The notes beneath the pieces are model-generated. The model was not told the origin of the DNA, made no database searches, and was given only the letters and a program-made list of their open reading frames with translations. Position numbers and translations under genes: made by a program. From the NCBI GenBank assembly GCA_947493745.1, contig CANLSM010000008.1, positions 62,001-126,000 of the forward strand: a DNA stretch of 64,000 bases, given 5' to 3'. This DNA comes from an uncultured Paracoccaceae bacterium. GTDB lineage: Bacteria; Pseudomonadota; Alphaproteobacteria; Rhodobacterales; Rhodobacteraceae. Shown one piece after another: positions 7,596 through 16,182 of this stretch. The stretch's first letter is position 1. Each line of letters starts with the position of its first letter.

Positions 7596-8639
7596 ATGAA
7601 ACAGGAGAGTTCAAGACGATCACGTTCGGCCCCGACCATCGAGGATGTGGCCCGGCTGGCGAATGTCTCGACTGCGACTGTGTCGCGCTGCCTGAACCTT
7701 CCCCACCGGGTCGTCGAAAGCACCCGCAAACGGGTGATCGCGGCCGTGAACGAGTTGGGGTATTCGCCCAATTTCGGTGCGCGCGCCATGGCGGCCAACC
7801 GGACCAACACCATTGCCGCGATCATTCCGACGATGGAAAACGCGGTCTTTGCCCGTGGTATTCAGGCCTTTCAGGAGGAGTTGCATCTGCACGGCGTGAC
7901 CCTGCTCGTTGCCTGCTCTTCCTACTGCGCTAAACTGGAGGGGGAGCAGATCCGCACCCTGACCGCGCGCGGGGCGGATGCGTTCCTGCTGATCGGGCAT
8001 CACCGCGAGGACTGGATCTACCGCTTTCTCGAAAAGCAGAGCATCCCGGCCCTGTCTTGCTGGACCTATGATGCCGAAAACCCCAACCTTTCCATAGGCT
8101 TCGACAACGAAGCTGCGATGCGAGACCTGACCCGGGCCGTATTGGAGACGGGGCATCGCAGAATCGGTTACATCTCGGCCCACATGGCGACCAACGATCG
8201 CGCGCGCGCGCGCTATCTCGGCATTCGGGCCGCGCTGGAAGAAGGCGGTCTGGACCCTGACAAGTTGAGCCTGATCGAGACGCCATATGGCATTGATGAG
8301 GGGGCCGAGGCCTTCAATCAGCTGATGGAAGGCGGCGAGAAGCCGAGCGTCGTGATGTGCGGCAATGATGTTCTGGCCGTGGGCGCGTTGCGCGGCGCGC
8401 GGGAACGGGGCATGAGGGTGCCCCAGGATATCTCGATCACCGGTTTTGACGATATCGAGCTTGCGCGCGTGACCGAGCCGAACCTGACAACGGTGCATGT
8501 CCCGCATCGCGAGATGGGGCGCGAGGCCGCGCGTCTTCTGGTCGGGATGGTCAATGGCGAACAGCCGGCCGACAGCGTGCGTCTTGAGACCACCTTGTGC
8601 CTGCGCGGCTCCCTCGCGAAACCCTCGGATAGCAGGTGA
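7596..8639 (+). CDS. LacI-family transcriptional regulator of the hps operon
   Basis: The protein has an N-terminal LacI helix-turn-helix (DVARLANVSTATVSRCLN) followed by the hinge helix region NELGYSPNFGARAMA and a periplasmic-binding-like ligand domain that ends with PDISITGFDD-type sequence and the TTVHVP segment. I chose the ATG at 7596 (347 residues) because LacI proteins place the helix-turn-helix close to the N terminus; an ATG at 7551 would add 15 residues and has no better ribosome site. It is divergent from hpsN with a LacI-type operator between. The likely role is repression of the hps genes until substrate is present. Confidence 0.85.
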   Translation: MKQESSRRSRSAPTIEDVARLANVSTATVSRCLNLPHRVVESTRKRVIAAVNELGYSPNFGARAMAANRTNTIAAIIPTMENAVFARGIQAFQEELHLHGVTLLVACSSYCAKLEGEQIRTLTARGADAFLLIGHHREDWIYRFLEKQSIPALSCWTYDAENPNLSIGFDNEAAMRDLTRAVLETGHRRIGYISAHMATNDRARARYLGIRAALEEGGLDPDKLSLIETPYGIDEGAEAFNQLMEGGEKPSVVMCGNDVLAVGALRGARERGMRVPQDISITGFDDIELARVTEPNLTTVHVPHREMGREAARLLVGMVNGEQPADSVRLETTLCLRGSLAKPSDSR

Positions 8640-9107
8640 GCGAAACATAGGCGCCAGTCGCACCAGCCGTGCTACGCCCAAGGCCGGGATACGGCATCGC
8701 CTTGATCGCGCTTACGCTGAGTTCTGCACATGCGATCAGGACCCATGTTTTCGCCCCTCCACAGAGAACCTGACAGCTTTCGCAGTCGAAAGAACGCCGC
8801 ATTGGTCGTGGCTTTCACGATCCTTGACGCGGGCGCGTAATGTTGCCGCGAACTGCCAAACCTGCCTTGAGAGACTGGCTGCAGCGCTGAATTAATGTCT
8901 CTCGGCACAGCCGTGACCAGATTGACACCCGCGAACCGCCGGGCAGATCGGGAGACGCGGTGCAGGGGTCACCGGACCTACTGAAAACACCTCGTGATGA
9001 CTTTGCGTACGGTCGTGCATTAATTCTGGCAACACTTTACCTTTCTCGTTAAAGTTGTATTTTGGCTGAAAGTACCCTCCGTTTGAATTAGTGCAGCAGG
9101 AACAACC
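8640..9107. other. Intergenic region upstream of the CheB-CheR gene, no gene seen
   Basis: No reading frame here has recognisable protein sequence. The last 100 bases are AT-richer than the surroundings and probably hold the promoter of the following gene. An inverted repeat ACTTTA-N10-TAAAGT lies at 9034-9055 and could be a regulator site. I do not recognise transposon remnants with confidence. Confidence 0.45.
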
Positions 9108-12100
9108 ATGAATAAAACCGACACGGACCTGCACATGGTCCCCGGGGGGGAAGCGCGACTTGGACAGGTGGATACGTCCTATTTTCTGGTCGGTGTCGGG
9201 GCGTCGGCCGGAGGTCTGGAGGCGATCAAGACATTCCTCGCGCCGATCCCGGGTGACTGCCCGCACAGTTTTGTCTTCATCCAGCATATCTCGCCCGACT
9301 ACAAATCCCTGATGGGGGACCTGCTGCGCCGGGAGACATCGCTGAAGATTGCCGAGGTCGAGGACAACATGCCCATCGATCCGGGCCATGTGTACATCAT
9401 CCCGCCCAAGGCGAATGTCATCATTCAGGGCACCAATCAGGAAGAGGGCGAGGACGATCAGGTCTCGCCGCCGCTGGCCGATCATGGACTGCGCTTCACG
9501 CTGGTCGATCAGCCGCCGCGCCCGCAGCTGAACCTTCCGATTGATCTCTTCTTCCAGTCGCTGGCCGAGGCGGTCGGCGACCGTGCGGTGGCCGTGATCC
9601 TGTCGGGCACCGGATCGGACGGCAGTCGCGGCCTGCGCGCGGTCAAGGATGCCGATGGCATGGTGATGGTGCAGGATCCCGGAACAGCGGCCTTCGACGG
9701 CATGCCCCGGGCCGCGATCACCACGAAGCTGGTCGACATGGTCCTGCAGCCCGACCTGATGGGCAAGGAGCTCTATCGGTATTTCGACCTCCACCGCTCG
9801 GGCCTTGTGCAGGTCGAGCGGCTGTTTCAGGATTCCGAAGATGCGCTTGAGACCATCCTCGATGCGGTCGGTCAGGAAGCCCAGATCGACTTCCAGCGCT
9901 ACAAGCGCCCTACCCTGCAACGGCGGATCGCACGGCGGATGTCGATCAAGGGATGCACATCGCTGGAGAGTTACCTCCAGATCATCGAGGATGATCCGAA
10001 CGAGGTTGCCATTCTGCACCGCGAGTTTCTGGTCGGTGTGACGCATTTCTTCCGGGACTACCCGGCCTGGGAAATCCTGCATGACACGGTATTGCCGTCA
10101 ATTGTCGAGAACCACTCCGGTCCGGGGCCGATCAAGGTCTGGTCTGTGGGATGCTCGACCGGCGAGGAGGCCTATTCGATCGCGATGATGCTGGACACCT
10201 ATCTCACCGAGATCGGGTCCAGCAAGGAATTCAAGGTCTTCGCGACCGATGTGAATGAGGCCGCCATCGAGACCGCGCGCGAGGGGATCTACCCCGAGAA
10301 CGCGATGGAGGACATTCCCGAGAAATACGCCAGCACCTACATGTCATACCGGCGTGGCGGTGTGGTCATTAAGGAGAGCCTGCGGCGCAGCATCATCTTC
10401 TCGACCCACAATGCAGGCGATGATGCGCCCTTCATCCATACCGACCTGCTGATCTGCCGGAATATGCTGATCTATCTGACCCCCGCCCTGCAGGCGCAGC
10501 TTCTGACCTCGTTCTCCTACGCGCTCAATCACGGCGGGTATCTGTTCCTGGGTGCCAGCGAGAGCATCGAACGGGGGTATTCCCGTTTCTCCGCTGTCGA
10601 TGTGAGATGGCGCATTTTCCGCAACTCGGCGCGGGCACAGATCGCGGATGCGGGCTCGCACTCCTTTTCAAACTTCTTCGCCCCTGCCTACCGCCCCCTG
10701 CCCCCGATGCGGGCACGAACGGCGGATACCGGCGGGGACGAGTCCGTGCGGACGGTTGTCGGTGCGATGATGGGGGCGATGGACTCCTGCGCGCTTGTTG
10801 TCACTCCGAATATGCAGATCCTTGAGACGTTTGGCGACTATCAGCGCTTCATCCGTCTGCCCCGGGACGGATTTTCCGCCAAGCTTCTCGATCTGGTTCC
10901 CGACCGGTTAATCAGTGCGCTGTCGATTGTTTTCCGCAAGGCGGACAAGGAGGGCACCGCGCGCTACGGACCGGTCAAGCTGATGTCGGAGGACCGGCTC
11001 ATTCCGGTTGATCTGACCTGTGCGAAGGTTGAGGGGCCGAACACGGTGCCGAGCTTTGTGGTCGTGCTGTCCTCGGGCCCCGAGACGGTGCTGATCGAGG
11101 GCGACAAAGATGACCATTCGGTCCGGACCCATGAGCTTTCCGAACAGGCCCGTTATGTGGCCGAGCTTGAAGCGGAGCTGGCCGCAGCCCGTGAAACGCT
11201 GGAGGCGACGGTCGAGGATCTGGGCGTTTCCAATGAGGAGCTTCAGACCTCGAACGAAGAACTCATGTCGGCCAACGAGGAGCTTCAGTCGACCAATGAG
11301 GAAATGCAGAGCGTCAACGAAGAGCTTCACACGATCAATGCCGAACACACCGAGAAGATTGCCGAGCTTGAGGCTGCCTATGCCGATATCGACAACCTTC
11401 TGAACAGTACCGAGATCGCGACCGTGTTCCTTGATCCCGACCTGCGCATTCGCCGGTTCAGCGAAACCATCAAGACCCATTTCAATCTGGATGCGCGCGA
11501 TATCGGGCGACCGCTGGTGCATTTCTCGTCGCATCTGGATGGAGACACCAATGCGCGGCTGTTGTCGGCTGCCCAGCTTGCGCTGGAGAAGGGCGAACCC
11601 AGCGCCTACGAGGTGCAGTCCAATGATGGCAGTTGGTATTATGCCCGTATCCGGCCCTTTGCAGGCATCGAGGGCGGCACCGAAGGCGTCGTGCTGACCT
11701 TCACGGATATCACCCAGCCCAAGATTATCCGCCGGGAGCTGGAAATCCAGCGCGGCATGACCGAAGTACTCGAAGCCCTTCTGGAAGGCGAGACCGCGGG
11801 CTACTGGGACTGGAACATGCAAGAGAATTCCAAGTATCTCAGCCCGCAGTTCAAGAAGATGTTCGGCTATGAGCCCGACGAGATGGAGAACACGCCTGAG
11901 GCCTGGCAGGCGCTCATCTTTGAGGAGGATCTAGCCCGGCATCAGGCGGCGCTGGATGAACACATCGCGTCCGAGGGCGAGACGCCCTATGATCTGGAAG
12001 TGCGCTTCCACCACAAGAACGGCTCGACCGTCTGGGTGAACAGCCGCGGCCGGGTGATCGAATGGGACAATGCGGGCAAGCCGCTCAGGATGATCGGCTG

Positions 12101-12827
12101 CCACCTCGACATCACCCAGCAGAAAGAGCGCGAGTTCGCGTCCTCCCGGCGCGCCGAGGAAATTCGTCGGTTCGCCTATATTGCCGCGCATGACCTGCGC
12201 GAGCCGATGACGACGATCCAGACCATGATCGAGCTTCTGACCAACGAGATCGGTGACGATCTGCCGCCCAAGCAGACCAAGATCATGAATTTCGTGACCA
12301 CCGCCAGCACACGCATGAGCAATCAGATAGACGGGGTGCTGGATTATGCCAAGCTTCTGGATGGCGACAAGGTCTTCGCCGATCTGGACATGAACAAGCT
12401 GGTCAAGACATGCCTTGAGGACCTCGCCGAGCCAATCTCGGAGGCAAAGGCGAAGATCAAGTGCGACAAGCTGAAAGTCTGTAAGGGATCCGAGCCGCTG
12501 ATCGCACGGGTCATCCAGAACCTCGTCTCCAACGCGGTCAAATTCCGCGACAAGAAGCGGCCGCTGAAAATCTCGATCACCAGCAAGGACAATGGTCGCG
12601 GCCAGATCGAGTACTCGGTATCGGACAACGGCATCGGCATCCCCGAGAAACACCGGGATCGGATATTCGAGCTCTTCTACAGGCTTCACACGGAGAAGGA
12701 TTATTCCGGCGGAGGGCTTGGCTTGGCGATGTGCGCGCGTATACTGGAAATCCACTCCAGCGCAATCTGGGTCGAAGATGGCGAAGATGGGGGGAGTTGC
12801 TTTAAATTCATCCTTGAGGCCGCCTGA
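9108..12827 (+). CDS. CheB-CheR-PAS-histidine kinase fusion protein
   Basis: A 1239-residue multidomain protein. Residues about 24-205 are a CheB methylesterase with active-site Ser33 (GASAGG), His60 (FIQHIS) and the Asp in LSGTGSDGS. Residues about 215-490 are a CheR methyltransferase with the SAM loop SVGCSTGEEAYS and CRNMLIYL. A long Glu/Asn-rich coiled coil spans about 680-765, then two PAS domains (about 765-1010). A HisKA domain follows with the phospho-His near 1028 (AAHDLREP), then an HATPase domain with SDNGIGIPEKH and GGGLGLAM. It is cytoplasmic, with no membrane segment. Such fusions signal through the downstream response regulator rather than a classical chemotaxis array; no che genes or receptors are nearby. 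Confidence 0.93.
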   Translation: MNKTDTDLHMVPGGEARLGQVDTSYFLVGVGASAGGLEAIKTFLAPIPGDCPHSFVFIQHISPDYKSLMGDLLRRETSLKIAEVEDNMPIDPGHVYIIPPKANVIIQGTNQEEGEDDQVSPPLADHGLRFTLVDQPPRPQLNLPIDLFFQSLAEAVGDRAVAVILSGTGSDGSRGLRAVKDADGMVMVQDPGTAAFDGMPRAAITTKLVDMVLQPDLMGKELYRYFDLHRSGLVQVERLFQDSEDALETILDAVGQEAQIDFQRYKRPTLQRRIARRMSIKGCTSLESYLQIIEDDPNEVAILHREFLVGVTHFFRDYPAWEILHDTVLPSIVENHSGPGPIKVWSVGCSTGEEAYSIAMMLDTYLTEIGSSKEFKVFATDVNEAAIETAREGIYPENAMEDIPEKYASTYMSYRRGGVVIKESLRRSIIFSTHNAGDDAPFIHTDLLICRNMLIYLTPALQAQLLTSFSYALNHGGYLFLGASESIERGYSRFSAVDVRWRIFRNSARAQIADAGSHSFSNFFAPAYRPLPPMRARTADTGGDESVRTVVGAMMGAMDSCALVVTPNMQILETFGDYQRFIRLPRDGFSAKLLDLVPDRLISALSIVFRKADKEGTARYGPVKLMSEDRLIPVDLTCAKVEGPNTVPSFVVVLSSGPETVLIEGDKDDHSVRTHELSEQARYVAELEAELAAARETLEATVEDLGVSNEELQTSNEELMSANEELQSTNEEMQSVNEELHTINAEHTEKIAELEAAYADIDNLLNSTEIATVFLDPDLRIRRFSETIKTHFNLDARDIGRPLVHFSSHLDGDTNARLLSAAQLALEKGEPSAYEVQSNDGSWYYARIRPFAGIEGGTEGVVLTFTDITQPKIIRRELEIQRGMTEVLEALLEGETAGYWDWNMQENSKYLSPQFKKMFGYEPDEMENTPEAWQALIFEEDLARHQAALDEHIASEGETPYDLEVRFHHKNGSTVWVNSRGRVIEWDNAGKPLRMIGCHLDITQQKEREFASSRRAEEIRRFAYIAAHDLREPMTTIQTMIELLTNEIGDDLPPKQTKIMNFVTTASTRMSNQIDGVLDYAKLLDGDKVFADLDMNKLVKTCLEDLAEPISEAKAKIKCDKLKVCKGSEPLIARVIQNLVSNAVKFRDKKRPLKISITSKDNGRGQIEYSVSDNGIGIPEKHRDRIFELFYRLHTEKDYSGGGLGLAMCARILEIHSSAIWVEDGEDGGSCFKFILEAA

Positions 12828-12829
12828 AC

Positions 12830-13219
12830 ATGACTGCCAATCCCGCATTTGAACATGTGGTCCTCATCGATGACAATGAAGCGCACAGTTTTCTGCATCG
12901 GTGTCTGCTGGAGGATTCCGGCCAGGCCCGCGAGATCACCGAATTCTCCTATGCGGAAAAAGCGCTGCATTTCCTGAAATCGCCCAATCGCTCGCCTGTC
13001 GATCTGGTGCTGATCGACATCAACATGCCTGTGATGGACGGGTTCGAGTTCGCCGACAATTTCGCGACACTCTATCCCGAACTCGTCAGCGCAACCCGGC
13101 TGGTGATGGTCTCGGGCTCGCTCAATCCCGATGACCGGGACCGCGCCGAAGCCCATCCGGCAATCCACTCCTATCTGGTCAAGCCGGTGGATCTCGACAG
13201 CCTTCTGGCGCTCGCCTGA
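12830..13219 (+). CDS. Single-domain response regulator
   Basis: This 129-residue receiver domain starts two bases after the kinase stop, so the two form an operon. The acidic pair is in LIDDN (residues 14-15), the phospho-acceptor is Asp63 in LIDINMPVMDG and the conserved lysine is Lys118 in YLVKP. There is no output domain. The sequence style is that of the Rcp1-type receivers that partner phytochrome-like HisKA kinases, which fits the HDLREP histidine box of its neighbour. Confidence 0.92.
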   Translation: MTANPAFEHVVLIDDNEAHSFLHRCLLEDSGQAREITEFSYAEKALHFLKSPNRSPVDLVLIDINMPVMDGFEFADNFATLYPELVSATRLVMVSGSLNPDDRDRAEAHPAIHSYLVKPVDLDSLLALA

Positions 13220-13318
13220 CACCCCCGGTGTTTACCGAACATTAAGCCTTTCACTGCACTAGTTGGTTAACCAGTCAGAAAGATTTGGTTGAGTTCAAGT
13301 AGCGGCTGGAAGGTCAGA

Positions 13319-14158
13319 ATGACGAGACAGATCCCGAGTTTCACAGCAATCGGATCCTGCCGGATTGCCAATCCCCTGCGCCAGGCAAGCGCTTCGGGCG
13401 CCATCCATCTCAACTCGGATCGCATCTACGGATACACCCATTCCAGTGCCGAGGCGGTTCAGCAGGCGCTCTATCTGCATGGCGATGTCGAAATCCCCGA
13501 GCTTGCACGGCCGCTTGTCATGCCAAGCGTGGACGGGCTCTCGCAGGGCGAGGTTCGGCATCGGCCCTCCGACATATATGTGGTCGAGATATCCTCGGCC
13601 AAGGAGGTCCGGATCGAGAACACGCTGGTCCAGCTCAACTACGTGACCCGGCATTTCCGCGATTTCTTCTCCGATGTCGAACGAACGCGCACGTTCTGGC
13701 GGCTTGCCACCGGCGAGCGGGAAACCGAGAAGATGATGTTCCTGGCCGGGGAAGAGGCCTTTCAGGACCTGGACGATGCGGACAGGGAACGTCTTGCCCG
13801 GCTGACCGCCAGACCGGTAACGGGCGCGGCCCTGCTGACCGACATCATCTTTCTGAAACGACGTCTGGGCAATGTCGCCTTTGTCACCCATTGCAACGCG
13901 GTGACCAACGCGGGACGACCACTGATCAGCCGCAGCCGTTTCATCGCCCAGCTCAAAGCCATCCTCTCGAAGGCCAAGGTGCCGTTTTGCGACCCGACCA
14001 CCGCCATGACAGCCTTCGGGCAGGACCGAGCCATGCTCGATCAGAGCGGATCGCTTTCCCATTACACGCCCGAGTTCGAAGCCCATCTTTTCCAAACCTG
14101 GTGGCAGGAGATGTTTGAGCCGATGCTTGCCCCACGCCTGATGTCCGAGAGCGCATGA
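13319..14158 (+). CDS. Uncharacterised protein opening the capsule locus, possibly SGNH-hydrolase-like
   Basis: I do not recognise a named family with certainty. The 279-residue protein begins with FTAIGSCRIANPL near residue 8, a GSC block in the position where SGNH/GSCFA-type hydrolases place their nucleophile. It ends with SLSHYTPEFE, where such enzymes carry the catalytic histidine. No signal peptide or membrane segment is visible. I start it at the ATG at 13319, after GGAAGG; a TTG 30 bases earlier is less likely. Its end overlaps the glycosyltransferase start by four bases, so it probably acts in polysaccharide synthesis or modification. A 10-base palindrome, TGGTTAACCA (13264-13273), lies upstream. 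Confidence 0.6.
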   Translation: MTRQIPSFTAIGSCRIANPLRQASASGAIHLNSDRIYGYTHSSAEAVQQALYLHGDVEIPELARPLVMPSVDGLSQGEVRHRPSDIYVVEISSAKEVRIENTLVQLNYVTRHFRDFFSDVERTRTFWRLATGERETEKMMFLAGEEAFQDLDDADRERLARLTARPVTGAALLTDIIFLKRRLGNVAFVTHCNAVTNAGRPLISRSRFIAQLKAILSKAKVPFCDPTTAMTAFGQDRAMLDQSGSLSHYTPEFEAHLFQTWWQEMFEPMLAPRLMSESA

Positions 14159-16182
14159 TGGACCTGCTGCGGCCTTATCTGAGCAACGAGGCGGCGGGTG
14201 AGCCGCCCGCCGGTCTCGACGCCCAATGCGACGCCCTGCTGCAGGGCGTGGAGACGCCGCAAGAGGCCCAGTCCCGGCTTGAAACAGCCTATCAGATGGT
14301 CCAGGCGCACCCAGGTCAGGAGGCGCCGCAGATCGCCGCGGCGCGGCTTCTCGAACTGACCCGGCGCAATGACAGCATGGCCGAAACCTGGGCCGCCCTT
14401 CACCGGCGCTTTCCCGATAACGCACTGGCCATGCGGATGAGATTGCGATGGCTGGCACGGGTAGGCCATGGCGATGAGGGCAAGACCATCGTACAGGCCG
14501 CCTTCGACCGTCCGGATCTGAGCCTTGAGGAACAACTCCTGGAGGCGGATTTCTACGCTGAGCTACGAGACATCGCGACATCCGATCTCTGTTTCGAGAC
14601 GATCCTTGAGACCTATCCCGGCATTGCAAAGCCGCGCATTCTCTATGCCAAGCGGCTCCATCAGCGCGGTCTGTTCTGGGAGGCGGGGCGGGTGCTCGGC
14701 ACAATCGATCCCGCCGCCCGGATCTCTCAATCGGGACACGAGCTTTGCCGTCAGGTGGATGAAGCCCTGAAAGCCGCCCGTGCCCTGCCCTTCGAGACCA
14801 CCGACCGGGAGAAGGTCCAGTCCGCCGCCCTGCAGGCGGCAATCCTGCTCTTCAGGGATCGCAAGATGCCGGTCAGTTTCGGGCAATCGCTGGGTAATGT
14901 GGCCTTCGTGACCGGATCGCTCGGGGCCGGTGGATCGGAACGCCAGATGAGCCGGATTGCCCGCGCCATGAAAGAGGCCCGCGATGCGGATGAGCGCCCC
15001 GGCGGCGTCGGCCTTCTGGGCGATATCGAGGTCATCGTGACCGACAACAACCCGGCCGCGCGCAAGAATTTCTACCAGCCGGTGCTTGAAGAGGCGGACG
15101 TCGCGCTCACGGTTCTGGCGCACCAGCCGGAGGACAGGTTTGCCGATATCGGTCTTCGGTTCGAGCAGATTACCCGGATGGAAAACATCCTGCCCAAGAA
15201 GACCCGTTACGGACTCTGCCGGCTGACCCGACTGTTGCGGGCGCGCAAGCTGGAGGCGATCTATCTCTGGCAGGACGGTGCAGTGTTGCTGGGCGCACTG
15301 GCGGCCCTTGTGGCCGGTGTGCCGCGCATCGTGATTTCGCTGCGCGGCCTGCCACCCAACCTTCGTCCCTACATGATGGTGGACGAGTATGAGGACATGT
15401 ATCGCGCGCTGGCCAATGTTCCCGGTGTGATCTTCTCGGCCAACAGCCGGGCCGCGGCACATGCCTATGCGGACTGGCTTGACCTGCCGCGCGAACGTTT
15501 CGCGGTGATCCCCAATGCCTCGGAGCCCTTGCCGTCCCGCGGCGGGTTGGAGGCGTCGGTCTCGTGGAACAGGTTCGACAAGCTGACCCATGGCGGCTTC
15601 ACGCTGGGAACGGTGATGCGGTTTCACGCGAACAAGCGCCCCCTGCCATGGATCGATATCGCCGCACATGCCTTGGCGCGTCATCCCAGGATGCGCTTCG
15701 TGCTGGTCGGCTCGGGCCCCGAGTTTGCAGAGGCGCAGGCGCGTGCCGTTCAGCGGCGGATCGATGACCGGATCCTCTTCACCGGCCCGTCCAACGATGT
15801 CGGCTTCTGGCTCTCGAAGATGGATGCCTTCCTGCTGCTTTCCGAATTCGAGGGCCTGCCCAACGTGCTGATCGAGGCACAGATGGCGGGGGTTCCGGTG
15901 ATCTCCACGCCAGCGGGTGGCGCAACGGAAACCTTCGATCCCGATGTCACCGGTTTCTGCCTCAGATCGGCCTCGAACCCTGATCCGAAGGAGGTGCTGA
16001 GCAAGATCACCTTCCTCAACGACAACCCCCATATCCTGGCGAAGATGTCCGAGATCGCGGCGCGCGACACGCCGCCGAATTATGCACTTCCCCGCATCCT
16101 TGCCGTGACCACGCGGCTGCTGAAGGGATTGCCCATCGATGCCAGACCCAAAGATGCGGAGCCCATTTACCATGCCGGATGA
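14155..16182 (+). CDS. Glycosyltransferase family 4 protein with TPR-like N-terminal region
   Basis: The 675-residue protein has two parts. Residues about 1-230 are an alpha-helical, TPR-like region rich in Ala/Leu/Arg (ADFYAELRDIATSDLCFETI and similar repeats). From about residue 245 a GT-B glycosyltransferase follows: donor-side start NVAFVTGSLGAGGSERQ, and the family 4 signature around residues 540-610 with LLLSEFEGLPNVLIEAQ and PVISTPAGGATETF. It overlaps the upstream gene by ATGA and contains the start of the next gene near its end. It is likely a cytoplasmic or membrane-attached enzyme adding a sugar to the capsule or lipid-linked glycan. The acceptor and donor sugars are unknown. Confidence 0.83.
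   Translation: MMDLLRPYLSNEAAGEPPAGLDAQCDALLQGVETPQEAQSRLETAYQMVQAHPGQEAPQIAAARLLELTRRNDSMAETWAALHRRFPDNALAMRMRLRWLARVGHGDEGKTIVQAAFDRPDLSLEEQLLEADFYAELRDIATSDLCFETILETYPGIAKPRILYAKRLHQRGLFWEAGRVLGTIDPAARISQSGHELCRQVDEALKAARALPFETTDREKVQSAALQAAILLFRDRKMPVSFGQSLGNVAFVTGSLGAGGSERQMSRIARAMKEARDADERPGGVGLLGDIEVIVTDNNPAARKNFYQPVLEEADVALTVLAHQPEDRFADIGLRFEQITRMENILPKKTRYGLCRLTRLLRARKLEAIYLWQDGAVLLGALAALVAGVPRIVISLRGLPPNLRPYMMVDEYEDMYRALANVPGVIFSANSRAAAHAYADWLDLPRERFAVIPNASEPLPSRGGLEASVSWNRFDKLTHGGFTLGTVMRFHANKRPLPWIDIAAHALARHPRMRFVLVGSGPEFAEAQARAVQRRIDDRILFTGPSNDVGFWLSKMDAFLLLSEFEGLPNVLIEAQMAGVPVISTPAGGATETFDPDVTGFCLRSASNPDPKEVLSKITFLNDNPHILAKMSEIAARDTPPNYALPRILAVTTRLLKGLPIDARPKDAEPIYHAG

Noticed and set aside
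9024-9060. A general stress (EcfG, GGAAC-N16/17-CGTT) promoter before the CheB-CheR gene
   Set aside because: GGCAAC and CGTT are present but only 13 bases apart, which does not fit.
8640-9107. Possible transposase or other gene remnant after the LacI-type gene
   Set aside because: Short open stretches exist in several frames but none carries a recognisable motif, and no inverted repeats or target duplications were seen.
13295-14842. A 515-codon minus-strand frame across the first capsule genes
   Set aside because: It spans two overlapping real genes on the other strand and lacks domain features.
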